A stretch of DNA of 64,000 nucleotides from an uncultured Oscillospiraceae bacterium (GCA_947623745.1 CANQHN010000011.1:1-64000), one strand, 5' to 3'; positions 1-8,693 are shown, counted from the stretch's first letter. Numbers and translations: made by a program. The notes: generated by a model from the sequence alone, not told the origin.

Positions 1-512
1 TGCTGGAGCAGCCGAGGTTTGCTGTGCTGAGTGCTATGATGATGCAGTATCTGGAGGACACCTTTGCCGCCGGGGTCGCCGCTCAAAACCAGCTGTTCGA
101 CTCCATGAGAGACATTCTCCTGGGTGCCGGGCAGCAGGACCCGGAGCAGCGGGCGGCGGCAAAAGAAGCGGCGCGGGCTGTCAGTCTGGCCAAGGTCCCG
201 TCGTATCAGGTAGAACTGACGAAGATGCAGAATCTGTTTGTAACGATGCTCAAAGAGATGAAGCGGGAGGCGGGTTCGGACCTTGGACCGGACAAGGCCG
301 TGACCAGGGAAGTTGTGGAGAAGCTGATGGCGGAACTGACGGAGGGGCAGGACGCGCCGCTGGCCGCAGTCACACCGGAGCAGATCACAGACGCAATCAT
401 ACATACGGTGGACGGCGGCGAACTTGACCCGGAGAAGCTGGCGGAGTTCCGGGGCGGGTTGACTGCGCTCTTTGAATCGCTCCCCGGGAGTAATCATACG
501 CAGGACGAATAA
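1..512 (+). CDS. Hypothetical protein, 5' end outside the window
   Basis: The reading frame is open back to base 3, so the first possible in-window starts (GTG at 24, ATG at 36) are probably internal and the gene begins upstream. The visible part encodes about 165 residues that are Ala, Glu and Met rich and look helical, with no signal peptide or membrane segment. The C-terminus is acidic and ends Thr-Gln-Asp-Glu. I do not recognise a family. The codon use matches the GC-rich host. What follows is a noncoding stretch of inverted repeats, so no operon partner is visible downstream. Confidence 0.6.
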   Translation, partial: LEQPRFAVLSAMMMQYLEDTFAAGVAAQNQLFDSMRDILLGAGQQDPEQRAAAKEAARAVSLAKVPSYQVELTKMQNLFVTMLKEMKREAGSDLGPDKAVTREVVEKLMAELTEGQDAPLAAVTPEQITDAIIHTVDGGELDPEKLAEFRGGLTALFESLPGSNHTQDE

Positions 513-1137
513 CCGGGCCTGCGCGCCACCCGGGCGGGTACTCATTGCCATTAAAGAAGCAAACCGTCCCAAAAGCGACACGGGGTCGGTTTTAGAACTG
601 CGCCATTGGCGACAACGTGAGCGAACTAAGTTCGGTTACGCCAAAGCCATTTCCAAGGATACATTAAAACGGAAACGGTTTCCCTTTTAGGCTCCGGCAC
701 CAGCCCTCCAGCGGTTGCGTTCGCCGGACGGGGCTGGCGGTAATCGGGCAGGTCCACCTTTTGCCCACGAAGCCCGATATCGGCTTGCGCTGCGGCGGGA
801 CGAGAGACGAGGGACGGGGGCTGTATATACCTTTTGTCCCTTACCAAACCAGAGGGAGGCTGACGCCGCCGCGTCAGCCTCCCTCTGGTTTCCTGGCGTG
901 GAAAAGCGCCTGCGCCAGACCGCGCCGCCCCTTTCCCACGCCAGCCGGGAACAAAAGGTATAACACACTAGACTTTCTGCGAAAGTCGTGTGCCAAAGGG
1001 GACGCCGTCCCCTTTGGATTCCCCTGCCGAGGGGACCGCATCCCCTCTGGACTCCCCGCTGTTTGGACCTGAAACAATCGTCGGTTTCCGGCCCAAAAAT
1101 GAAACGGCCCCATGGCCTCTCTGCGGCCATAGGGCTG
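513..1137. other. Gene-free stretch rich in inverted repeats
   Basis: No reading frame here looks coding: the overlapping short frames on both strands are low complexity and arise from palindromes. The first 300 bases contain only a small dyad near 668-686 (GGAAACGGTTTCC followed by CTTTT), which may be a weak terminator. From about 826 to 1047 the sequence is a dense array of hairpins, described separately. Confidence 0.6.
826..1047. repeat. Cluster of five hairpins, two of them inside an outer inverted repeat
   Basis: Arms read directly from the sequence are: 846-866 with 871-891 (21 bp perfect, 4-base loop); 893-906 with 931-944 (14 bp, one mismatch); 964-977 with 981-992 (near perfect, 3-base loop); 993-1002 with 1008-1017 (10 bp perfect, CCAAAGGGGA type); and 1029-1035 with 1041-1047. 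An outer pair, 826-840 with 947-962, encloses the first two. None has a long U-tract, so a simple terminator is unlikely. Options are a MITE-like or REP-like element, a structured RNA, or the scar of a mobile element. Confidence 0.75.
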
Positions 1138-1344
1138 TTACTGTTCGTCAGGGATATACACGGCTACATCTTCCAGTCGGCAGTTCAAGATGGAACACAG
1201 CTTATTCAGCGTGTGCGTCGAGACTGGCATATCCGCCTGGAGGCGCTGGACGGTGGCGTGACTCATGCCATGCTTGAAGCGCAGGGTATAGGTCGTTACC
1301 TTTTGGTCGGCCATAGTTTTCCACAGCGGCGCATAGCAGATCAT
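1138..1344 (-). CDS. Small XRE/Cro-type HTH regulator
   Basis: A 68-residue protein that fits the short Cro/C1-type helix-turn-helix family. The segment Met-Ser-His-Ala-Thr-Val-Gln-Arg-Leu, then Ser-Thr-His-Thr-Leu-Asn-Lys-Leu-Cys, then Leu-Glu-Asp-Val matches the usual helix pattern. A longer frame starts at 1392, but the ATG at 1344 has an excellent AAGGGGGTGG site a few bases upstream, so I chose it. It is divergent from the SLOG gene at 1434, and the shared intergenic region holds ATGGC-type dyads, so it probably represses itself and its neighbour. Confidence 0.75.
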   Translation of the reverse strand: MICYAPLWKTMADQKVTTYTLRFKHGMSHATVQRLQADMPVSTHTLNKLCSILNCRLEDVAVYIPDEQ

Positions 1345-1357
1345 CACAACCACCCCC

Positions 1358-1386
1358 TTTACAGCCCTTATTATGGCTGATATAAT
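1358..1386 (+). promoter_or_regulatory. Sigma-A-type promoter for the SLOG gene
   Basis: TTTACA at 1358-1363 and TATAAT at 1381-1386 are separated by 17 bases. It points towards the gene at 1434 and lies between two divergent genes. Confidence 0.7.
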
Positions 1387-1422
1387 GGCCATGGAATATG
1401 GCTATTATTTAGCCATATAAAG
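1375..1422. promoter_or_regulatory. Probable operator of the XRE regulator
   Basis: The divergent spacer carries several copies of ATGGC/GCCAT. They include the palindrome ATGGCCAT right after the -10 box and the dyad ATGGCTA-N5-TAGCCAT (about 1398-1416). Their position over and just after the promoter fits repression by the adjacent HTH protein. This is inferred from position; no binding data exist. Confidence 0.5.
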
Positions 1423-1433
1423 GGGAGTGAACG

Positions 1434-1967
1434 ATGATGATTGAGAATAGTTGTGCCTTTACCGGTCACCGCCCCCAAAAGCTCCCGTGGAGGTATGATG
1501 AATCCGCCGCCGGGTGTGTGAGGTTGAAGGCAATACTGGCCGAAAAGATCGCGGAGTTAGCCGATGCCGGGACCACCACTTTTCTATCCGGTATGGCCGA
1601 GGGCACCGATACCTGGGCAGCTCTCGCTGTTCTTGCGCTGCGCGAAAAGAATCCCGCGCTGAAGCTCCACTGTGTCCTTCCCTGTAAGGGACAGGCAGAC
1701 CGGTGGACCGCTTCGGCGCGGGCGCTTTATTTCAGCATCCTGGAGCAAGCTGACATAGTGACCTATGTAGGTGAGGACTACCACAAGGATTGTATGTTAG
1801 AGCGGAACCGCTATCTGGTGGATCACGCCGCCAAACTGCTGGCAGTCTACAATGGGGAGCGGCGGGGCGGGACGGCAATGACGATACGGTATGCGCGAAA
1901 GCTGGGACGGGAGACTATTATCATCGACCCATCTAGTGGGCTGGTAGTCCACGAGAAACCGCTGTAA
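1434..1967 (+). CDS. SLOG-family protein (DUF1273/YpsA-like)
   Basis: A 177-residue protein with the hallmarks of the SLOG (SMF/DprA-LOG) nucleotide-ligand fold: Cys-Ala-Phe-Thr-Gly-His-Arg-Pro at the N-terminus, Phe-Leu-Ser-Gly-Met-Ala-Glu-Gly-Thr-Asp in the middle and a Gly-Gly-Thr near residue 146. Members are thought to bind nucleotide-like ligands, but most have no proven role; YpsA-type proteins affect cell division in Bacillus. The start has an AAAGGGGAGTG site upstream. Expression is likely controlled by the divergent XRE protein. The pairing is typical of mobile or accessory DNA, and nothing shows a specific defence function. Confidence 0.8.
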   Translation: MMIENSCAFTGHRPQKLPWRYDESAAGCVRLKAILAEKIAELADAGTTTFLSGMAEGTDTWAALAVLALREKNPALKLHCVLPCKGQADRWTASARALYFSILEQADIVTYVGEDYHKDCMLERNRYLVDHAAKLLAVYNGERRGGTAMTIRYARKLGRETIIIDPSSGLVVHEKPL

Positions 1968-2056
1968 AATATCTCTCAGTCTTAAAATAGTTCTCCCATT
2001 TTTCCGCAAAATATGATACACTAAGAATGTTACATCTCCCACATGGAGGTATCCCT

Positions 2057-4864
2057 ATGACGGACTTGGAACGGCGGACAGCCGCCGCTGGATTCGCGGC
2101 TGACTGGAAGGGCCGCGGCGATGAAAAGCAGGAGACCCAGGCCTTCTGGCTGGCCCTCCTGCAAAAGGTCTACGGTGTCGCGGAGCCGGAAAAATACATC
2201 TCCTTTGAGCTCCCCGTAAAGCTGGACCACACCAGCTTCATCGACGGCTATCTCTCCGAAACCCGTGTGCTGATCGAGCAGAAGGGCCGGGACATCGACC
2301 TGTCCAAGGGCTACAAGCAGTCCGACGGCAGTATGCTCACCCCCTTCCAGCAGGCCCGGCGGTACGCCGGGTACCTGCCCCACGACCAGAATCCCCGGTG
2401 GATCGTGGTCTGCAACTTCCGGGAGTTCCGCATCCACGACATGAACCGGCCCAACGACGAGCCGGAGATCCTCCTTCTGGCGGATTTGGAGAAGGAGTAT
2501 GACCGGCTGGACTTCCTGGTGGACACCGGCAAGGAGCGCATCAAAAAGGAGATGGCCGTATCCCTCCAGGCCGGCGAGCTGGTGGGGGTGCTCTACGACG
2601 CGCTCCTGAAGCGGTACAAGGACCCTAGCGACCCGGAGACGCTGAAAAGCCTGAACAAGCTGTGCGTCCGGCTGGTGTTCTGCCTTTATGCCGAGGACGC
2701 CGGGATCTTCGGCGGTAAGAGCATGTTCCACGACTACCTGGAGCGCCACCGCGCCGAAGACCGGCGGGCGCTCATCAACCTGTTCCAGGTGCTGGACCAG
2801 GATATCCCCCAGCGGGACAAGTACCTGGACGACGATCTGGCGGCGTTCCCCTATGTCAACGGCGGTCTGTTTGCCGACGAGAACATCGAGATCCCCCGCC
2901 TGGGGAACGAGGTGCTGGACCTGATCCTGCGCCGGGCCAGCGAGGACTTCAACTGGAGCGATATCAGCCCCACCATTTTCGGCGCGGTGTTCGAGAGCAC
3001 CCTGAACCCGGAAACCCGCCGATCCGGCGGGATGCACTACACCAGCATCGAAAATATCCATAAGGTCATCGACCCGCTGTTCCTGGACGGACTTTATAAG
3101 GAATTAGAGGAATGCAAAAGTAAACCTGTTGCAGGAGGCGCACGCACAAAAGCGTTACAGAAGTTCAAATCGAAACTTGCCAGCCTCAAGTTTTTGGACC
3201 CTGCCTGTGGCTCGGGGAATTTCCTGACAGAAACATACCTCTCTTTGCGCAAAATCGAAAACGAAATCATCAAAGAATTTTATGATGGCGTCGTCGGCCA
3301 AATGACGTTTGGTATCATTGACAGCGACTTTTTGGGTATTGAAGTGAGCATCGGCCAATTCTATGGCATCGAAATCAACGACTTTGCTGTGACGGTGGCC
3401 AAGACAGCCCTGTGGATCGCAGAGAGCCAGATGATGAAGGAAACCGAGGACATTGTCCATATGTCCCTGGATTTCCTGCCGCTGAAGTCCTACGCTAACA
3501 TCACGGAGGGCAACGCCCTGCGCCTGGACTGGGAGAGCGTGGTGCCGAAGCATGAGCTGAATTATATCATGGGTAACCCGCCGTTCGTGGGGTATTCCCT
3601 GCAAAGCAAAGCGCAAAAGGAAGATATCCTCTCCATCTATGTGGATGAGAAGGGCAAGCCATATAAGACCGCCGGAAAAATCGACTATGTTTCCGGCTGG
3701 TATTTCAAGGCCGCGCAGATGATGCAGGGAACGAGTATTCGGACCGCATTCGTGTCTACCAACTCTATCACGCAGGGAGAACAGGTGGCGGGGGTATGGA
3801 AACCGCTGTATGACCGGTTTGGTATCCACATTGACTTTGCCCACCGCACGTTCCGCTGGGACAGCGAGGCCAGCTTGAAAGCGCATGTGCATTGTGTGAT
3901 CGTAGGTTTTAGCGTTGCCCTTAATTCAGTCTCAAAGAAGATTTATAGCACGGAGAGGTTCCAGACTGTGGAAAGCATCAATGCGTACTTACTTGATGCT
4001 CCGAATGTTTTTATTGAAAGCCGTTCAACTCCGATTTGCCCTGTACCTCAAATGGTATACGGGAATAAACCAACTGACGGCGGATTTTTATTCCTGACAT
4101 CTGACGAACGTAATGAGCTATTAAAAAAAGAACCCATCACGGCGAAGTTTATCAGGCGGATTTATGGGGCTACAGAGTACATTAACGGCAAGGAACGCTA
4201 TTGCTTATGGCTAGTCGGGGCCTCCCCTACCGAATTACGGAAATCTCCATTTATTATGGACAGGATCGAAAAGGTAAGACAATTTCGATTGAGTAGCACA
4301 AAAGAGGCAACTTGTAAGAGTGCCGATACGCCAACTCTGTTCCAAGAAATTCGTCAACCAAGTAGTGAATATGTAATTATTCCGCGTCATTCTTCTGAAT
4401 CGCGCCGCTATATTCCGTTTGGATTTGTTTCTCCCGAAGTAATAGTTAATGATGCAGTTCAAATAATTCCAAACGCTGGAATCTATCATTTTGGAGTTAT
4501 GGTATCAAATGTACACATGGCCTGGACACGAGCCGTCTGTGGCAGAATAAAGAGCGATTACCGCTATTCCAAGGATGTGGTCTACAACAACTTCCCCTGG
4601 CCCACCCCCACGGAGGCCCAGCGGGCGAAGATTGAGCAGACGGCGCAGGCCATTCTGGACGCCCGGGGGCTGTACCCGGACGCGAGTCTGGCGGATCTGT
4701 ACGACGAGACGACCATGCCGCCGGAGCTGCGGAAAGCCCATCAGAACAACGACCGGGCTGTCATGCAGGCGTATGGGTTCTCGGTGAAGGACATGACAGA
4801 GAGCAAGTGCGTGGCGGAGCTGATGAGGATGTATCAAGGAATTGTGGAGATATCAAGGAAATAG
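2057..4864 (+). CDS. MmeI-type (type IIL) fused restriction endonuclease-methyltransferase
   Basis: A 935-residue protein close in size to MmeI. The N-terminal helicase-free nuclease domain shows D63, E74 and K76 arranged as D-x10-E-x-K, matching the PD-ExK-like site of MmeI relatives. A helical connector follows. The methyltransferase has motif I Phe-Leu-Asp-Pro-Ala-Cys-Gly-Ser-Gly-Asn near residue 380 and motif IV Asn-Pro-Pro-Phe near 506, so it should methylate adenine N6. The last third is the target-recognition and C-terminal region. Such enzymes cut and modify with one polypeptide and one recognition domain. The ATG at 2057 follows GGAGGT by six bases, which is why I prefer it to the frame start at 2027. 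The recognition region (about 3900-4500) is clearly AT-richer than the rest. Confidence 0.85.
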   Translation: MTDLERRTAAAGFAADWKGRGDEKQETQAFWLALLQKVYGVAEPEKYISFELPVKLDHTSFIDGYLSETRVLIEQKGRDIDLSKGYKQSDGSMLTPFQQARRYAGYLPHDQNPRWIVVCNFREFRIHDMNRPNDEPEILLLADLEKEYDRLDFLVDTGKERIKKEMAVSLQAGELVGVLYDALLKRYKDPSDPETLKSLNKLCVRLVFCLYAEDAGIFGGKSMFHDYLERHRAEDRRALINLFQVLDQDIPQRDKYLDDDLAAFPYVNGGLFADENIEIPRLGNEVLDLILRRASEDFNWSDISPTIFGAVFESTLNPETRRSGGMHYTSIENIHKVIDPLFLDGLYKELEECKSKPVAGGARTKALQKFKSKLASLKFLDPACGSGNFLTETYLSLRKIENEIIKEFYDGVVGQMTFGIIDSDFLGIEVSIGQFYGIEINDFAVTVAKTALWIAESQMMKETEDIVHMSLDFLPLKSYANITEGNALRLDWESVVPKHELNYIMGNPPFVGYSLQSKAQKEDILSIYVDEKGKPYKTAGKIDYVSGWYFKAAQMMQGTSIRTAFVSTNSITQGEQVAGVWKPLYDRFGIHIDFAHRTFRWDSEASLKAHVHCVIVGFSVALNSVSKKIYSTERFQTVESINAYLLDAPNVFIESRSTPICPVPQMVYGNKPTDGGFLFLTSDERNELLKKEPITAKFIRRIYGATEYINGKERYCLWLVGASPTELRKSPFIMDRIEKVRQFRLSSTKEATCKSADTPTLFQEIRQPSSEYVIIPRHSSESRRYIPFGFVSPEVIVNDAVQIIPNAGIYHFGVMVSNVHMAWTRAVCGRIKSDYRYSKDVVYNNFPWPTPTEAQRAKIEQTAQAILDARGLYPDASLADLYDETTMPPELRKAHQNNDRAVMQAYGFSVKDMTESKCVAELMRMYQGIVEISRK

Positions 4865-5192
4865 TCATGGATGATTTTGCAAGCAAGTGATGGATTCTGT
4901 ACCCAGAAATTTTAGTGTAGCACTGAGCGACTTTTTTGCAATCATTGGAGCACTCTTGGAATGAATGCTAGATTTATTGACAGCAAAGCACCATGATAGA
5001 CTTCAATTTGCTTTTGTAGCTGAGAGTACACCAAACGGCGAACCAACAGAACCCGCATTAAGGGAAGAAACATACTTACTTGACTAGAACGTATGAATAT
5101 GCAATGCCATAATGTCGAAAAAATAGCATGGTTTTGAGAAATTCGCAACGAATTACAAAAGCTATTTAAAACCTAATTAGGAGGTAGAAACT
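4865..5192. other. AT-rich spacer, no gene seen
   Basis: This spacer joins the restriction-modification gene to the ATPase gene. Short frames on either strand lack ribosome sites and look non-coding. The only clear signal is the AGGAGG site just before the ATPase start at 5193. The drop in GC marks the left edge of an AT-rich block that runs to about 7270. Confidence 0.5.
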
Positions 5193-7268
5193 ATGACAGA
5201 TTATAGTCCTACTCTTGTTACAGCTAAAGATGAAATAGGAGTAGTAAAGGCCGGAAAAGAGGGGAAGATTCGTATATGTGGCACACAACAAGCCCAACGT
5301 GCTGTAAATGAGTTTTCTAAGTACGGGCTTATCTCTTTTTCTCGCAAACAAATGTTCAAAAGTAGCGACTATTCGTTCCACTTCATTAAACCTGTACGAA
5401 AGTTAAAGGAATTATATAATTTAGGTGACGAGGTGCTTATCTTATGTTGTAATAATTCTTTAACAGGGTTTAAAAGTAGAACAAAGGATTTTTTGGATTA
5501 CTTACTTTCATCGAAGGAAGAATTTAAAAATCGTCTGGATAAAGTAACTTGCTTTGTAGTGGATGATAGTGAAAATATAGAAGATATAATTAAAATCGAC
5601 CGTGCTCAAAATCCAGATACCCGACTAATTGTTCCGTTTTCTTATTCAGAATTAGACAGCGGACTGACAGATGAATTTCTGCAATCAAGATTAAGAACAT
5701 TTCTATATGAAAGAGATCTATTTGGAATTGCTGCTCCTTTGCAGGATGAAAACTTGTTTTTCGGAAAAGATCGTACAAATCTTATTGCTGAACTTTATGG
5801 GAAATATCGTCATGGAGAACATGGAGGATTGTTTGGCTTACGTCGGATAGGAAAAACATCAATTCTTAATCTATTACTTCAACGTGTAGATCAAAGCAGT
5901 GGCGTTGCGATTTATTTAGACTGCTCAAAGTATCATCATCATCGTTGGAATACCTTTTTACATCAAATTGTCACAGATATTGAGAAACGATATCACGATA
6001 AAAATGATAGACTTTTACGCTTTTTACCAGATGATTTTTCTTTACCTGCAGAGGCTTCTAGGTATAATGAACCCAAAGCACCGATTAGTTTTGAAGAGGA
6101 TTTATCATCTTTATATAATGCATTAGGATGTACTCGTATTCTCCTTATCTTCGACGAAATAGAACAAATTGGTTACTCAACTTCGCCATCTGAGCATTGG
6201 AAAACAGGAAATGATTCGCTCTTTTTTTGGCAAACGATTCGTTCTGTTTTTCAAACGAACCCTTCACTTTTATCTTTCATTATAACAGGTGTAAATCCCA
6301 AAAGCATCGAGATCGCCAAAATAAATGGCATCGATAACCCTATATTTAATGGCTTAACAGCGCAATATATTTCATTGTTTGATCTTGACGATGTGCGTAA
6401 AATGGTGACAAATATAGGTGGCTATATAGGTTTGCGATTTGATGAAGAAATCTTTACAAAACTGATTGACGATTATGGTGGGCATCCTTTCCTAATCAGA
6501 CAAGTATGTAGCCGGATGAATTCTGAAGTTCTAAATCGTCATGAAGTTAGACCCTATGTTTTTTCAAAATATAATTATGAAAAACACTCTAACGATTATC
6601 AATCGCAGATGACTGGAGTAATAGAGCAAATATTGGGCGTTCTTCAAGACTATTATCCTTCTGAATACGAACTTTTGAAAACATTAGCGCTAGACGGAAG
6701 CGTTGCTTTTAAGAAAAAATTACGATTTGGTGAAAGCGCAGCGATGCATTTGTTGGGATATTGTTTGATTAAAAAAGATGGTGATGATTATTTTGTAAGA
6801 ATTCAGTCTATCTCAAAATATATAGTCGACAAATATCGTTATGATAGAACATTAACAGATTGGGGAGATAAGCTTACCAGAATCAGCATACGGAGAAATA
6901 ATATAGAGAAAAAGTTGCGGGAGATTGTGTCTACACAATTTCAGTTGAAATTTGGGAAAAGGTCAAAAGAGCACCTTATTAATCAACTTAAGAACACCAC
7001 AAAGGATACATCACAAGAGCCAAAATTACTTTCGAAAGATTTTAAATCCGCAGTACAAGAGATATATTTCAGCCAACTGAAATTTATAATAGTAAAGAAC
7101 TGGCCAGACTATGAAAAGCTGTTTAATGATCGTGTAAAATTTGAACAGTTTTTTGATATTATTAATTCCTTCCGTGCAGATGCGCATGCGAAGGAACTCG
7201 CGGAAGAAGATGAGGCTATCTTAAATATTGCGTTTAAATACTTTGAAAATGCACTAAACGATTTTTGA
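5193..7268 (+). CDS. STAND/archaeal-ATPase-like protein, probable defence gene
   Basis: A 691-residue protein. Residues about 212-226 form a P-loop of the Gly-Leu-Arg-Arg-Ile-Gly-Lys-Thr-Ser type used by STAND and archaeal-type ATPases, and Leu-Ile-Phe-Asp-Glu-Ile-Glu near 316 is the Walker B site. About 200 N-terminal residues match no family I can name. The C-terminal region ends with Phe-Arg-Ala-Asp-Ala-His-Ala-Lys, resembling the basic motif of Swt1-like HEPN domains, so an RNase or regulatory HEPN domain is possible. A-T rich codon use contrasts with the GC-rich host and implies recent transfer. It lies directly after a restriction-modification gene, which favours anti-phage function, but that is inference. 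Confidence 0.65.
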   Translation: MTDYSPTLVTAKDEIGVVKAGKEGKIRICGTQQAQRAVNEFSKYGLISFSRKQMFKSSDYSFHFIKPVRKLKELYNLGDEVLILCCNNSLTGFKSRTKDFLDYLLSSKEEFKNRLDKVTCFVVDDSENIEDIIKIDRAQNPDTRLIVPFSYSELDSGLTDEFLQSRLRTFLYERDLFGIAAPLQDENLFFGKDRTNLIAELYGKYRHGEHGGLFGLRRIGKTSILNLLLQRVDQSSGVAIYLDCSKYHHHRWNTFLHQIVTDIEKRYHDKNDRLLRFLPDDFSLPAEASRYNEPKAPISFEEDLSSLYNALGCTRILLIFDEIEQIGYSTSPSEHWKTGNDSLFFWQTIRSVFQTNPSLLSFIITGVNPKSIEIAKINGIDNPIFNGLTAQYISLFDLDDVRKMVTNIGGYIGLRFDEEIFTKLIDDYGGHPFLIRQVCSRMNSEVLNRHEVRPYVFSKYNYEKHSNDYQSQMTGVIEQILGVLQDYYPSEYELLKTLALDGSVAFKKKLRFGESAAMHLLGYCLIKKDGDDYFVRIQSISKYIVDKYRYDRTLTDWGDKLTRISIRRNNIEKKLREIVSTQFQLKFGKRSKEHLINQLKNTTKDTSQEPKLLSKDFKSAVQEIYFSQLKFIIVKNWPDYEKLFNDRVKFEQFFDIINSFRADAHAKELAEEDEAILNIAFKYFENALNDF

Positions 7269-7687
7269 CAGTAACCGTCAACTCAACCGTCGCCTTGAAT
7301 CATCGTAGCCGGATATGAGAGACTATATTAGAACCCTGGAAACTGCATGATAGTATCCGTCAGTCTCTAGGGCTCCCAAAAAAGTATCAGGCGGTGCAGG
7401 AAATGAGACAAGAGCGTCAGACAGTACATCATAATCAGCAGCTGTCAGTGTGGGGACGGCGGATGGAGGCCTGCCCGAATGCCCAGAACGTGCCGCAGTG
7501 ATGTGAGGAGAACGTGATCGCAGTATCCACCTATTATGCGTGGTAGCGAGAGGTGTTCCAGGCGGTAGCTGGGACGACGGACCCCTGCTTCGCGGAGTTC
7601 CCGGTGAGCGCGGGGACTTCCGAGGACAGGCTAGCAGTTATCTGGTATTCGTTGCTTATGTCGGCCATTTATTCAAATCCTTATAAT

Positions 7688-7733
7688 AAAAGTCCGGCAA
7701 CGAAGGAATTACCTTCCATGCCGGACTTTTTTG
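7688..7733. terminator. Bidirectional rho-independent terminator
   Basis: Arms AAAAGTCCGGCA (7688-7699) and TGCCGGACTTTT (7719-7730) pair perfectly, with a further GAAGG/CCTTC pair inside. The T-run follows on the plus strand and an A-run precedes, so it can work both ways. Confidence 0.85.
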
Positions 7734-7888
7734 CACCGAAGCTATCAGCTGACAGTTGATGAGTTGATTTGTTCCTTACCACTATCAATCCAACGGTTTC
7801 AGGGTTTTCCTTTTATCCGCTTCTGTCCGACCGCACCAGAGAAAATCGAAAAAATTGAGGTTCATTTTGAGGTTCAATAGCCGCCCAA

Positions 7889-7918
7889 ACAGCCATGCTC
7901 CGGCATGGCTGTTTTTTT
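7889..7918 (+). terminator. Rho-independent terminator
   Basis: A 10-bp perfect stem, ACAGCCATGC with GCATGGCTGT, and a TCCG tetraloop are followed directly by a run of seven T. No intact gene lies just upstream on this strand, so it probably insulates the island that starts at 8100. Confidence 0.85.
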
Positions 7919-7929
7919 GCCCTTTTTCG

Positions 7930-7989
7930 GGAGCGCTCGGCGGGAGGACCGTTTGAATCACGGCGTCCTCCGGGGGAAAAGAGCGCTCC
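7930..7989. repeat. Nested inverted repeat before the signalling island
   Basis: The outer arms GGAGCGCTC (7930-7938) and GAGCGCTCC (7981-7989) enclose inner arms GGGAGGAC (7942-7949) and GTCCTCC (7965-7971). It sits just upstream of the probable promoter of the FHA/kinase island and could be a regulator site or a structured leader remnant. Confidence 0.55.
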
Positions 7990-8006
7990 GATTTTCTGGA
8001 AATTGC

Positions 8007-8034
8007 TTGGACGGCCCCCAAGCGCTGCTATGCT
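8007..8034 (+). promoter_or_regulatory. Possible promoter of the FHA/kinase island
   Basis: TTGGAC (8007-8012) and TATGCT (8029-8034) are spaced by 16 bases, about 65 bases before the first gene of the island. The match is moderate. Confidence 0.45.
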
Positions 8035-8099
8035 ACATTGTTTACAGCAAAAGCGCGGCGTACAGCCTGTAATTTGTGAAAAAAGAGGGGGAGGTTAGG

Positions 8100-8693
8100 G
8101 TGAGTTTTGGCTACTACCTGATCGGAATTCTTACGTGGGTCGCCGTCGGGCTGGGCTATGGCGTCCTGTGTGGGTGGGCCGCCCGGGCGATCTGCCAGCG
8201 CAGGGGGATGTACCAGCTGGGGGAGAGGGCCTTTAAGGTCTGCCTCGTCTGCGGCCTGGTGGGGGTCTCTTTCATTGTCGCTGTGGTGTTCTGCGTCACC
8301 GCCTACATCAGAGACACCGATGTGGGGGGATACCGGGCGCCAGCTCCAGCCCCCTACGCCGCCGTTCATGCGCCCGCCGGCGCCCTGCGCCTGGTATGCG
8401 TCGCCGGCCCGCTGAGCGGGCAGAGCTACATCCTGGGCAGAGGGGCGCTCACCATTGGCACTGACCCGTCCAATACGGTCCATCTGCCCCAGGGCACGCC
8501 CGGGGTGAGCCGCCGCCACTGCTGTATCCGCTGGCAGAACAGCGCCCCACAGCTGGTGGACCTGGGCTCCAGCTACGGCACCTTTCTGAGCAACGGCCGC
8601 AGGCTGCCGCCCCAATACCCCACTGAACTGGGGGTGGGCAGCCGGTTCTATCTGGGTACCAACAGCTGCCTGTTCCAGCTCACAATGGGCTGA
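8100..8693 (+). CDS. Membrane-anchored FHA-domain protein
   Basis: A 197-residue protein. The GTG at 8100 follows GGGGGAGG by five bases; the GTG at 8076 has no such site. Two hydrophobic segments (about residues 4-24 and 48-72) make an N-terminal membrane hairpin. After a Pro/Ala linker comes a C-terminal forkhead-associated domain (about 95-195), with Gly-Arg-Gly-Ala-Leu-Thr-Ile-Gly, Ser-Arg-Arg-His and Gly-Ser-Ser-Tyr-Gly-Thr, the residues that bind phosphothreonine. It should hold phosphorylated partners at the inner membrane face. It is the first of seven co-directional signalling genes, which include two kinases and two phosphatases, its likely partners. Confidence 0.85.
   Translation: MSFGYYLIGILTWVAVGLGYGVLCGWAARAICQRRGMYQLGERAFKVCLVCGLVGVSFIVAVVFCVTAYIRDTDVGGYRAPAPAPYAAVHAPAGALRLVCVAGPLSGQSYILGRGALTIGTDPSNTVHLPQGTPGVSRRHCCIRWQNSAPQLVDLGSSYGTFLSNGRRLPPQYPTELGVGSRFYLGTNSCLFQLTMG

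Larger units (their letters stand above)
7269..8006. other. Long spacer with terminators and a possible gene remnant
   Basis: About 740 bases without a convincing gene. A frame ending at the TGA near 7501 reads like a C-terminal coding fragment (Leu-Gly-Leu-Pro-Lys-Lys-Tyr-Gln-Ala-Val-Gln-Glu), possibly the tail of a lost gene, but it has no start or ribosome site. A 68-residue frame at 7553-7759 runs into a terminator hairpin and I do not consider it real. Two terminators and a nested inverted repeat are listed separately. Confidence 0.4.

Noticed and set aside
472..690. 72-codon frame after the first gene
   Set aside because: It overlaps the end of the first gene, has no ribosome site, and the composition looks random.
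7553..7759. 68-codon frame as a small gene
   Set aside because: It has no ribosome site, and its 3' third is the terminator hairpin at 7688-7733.
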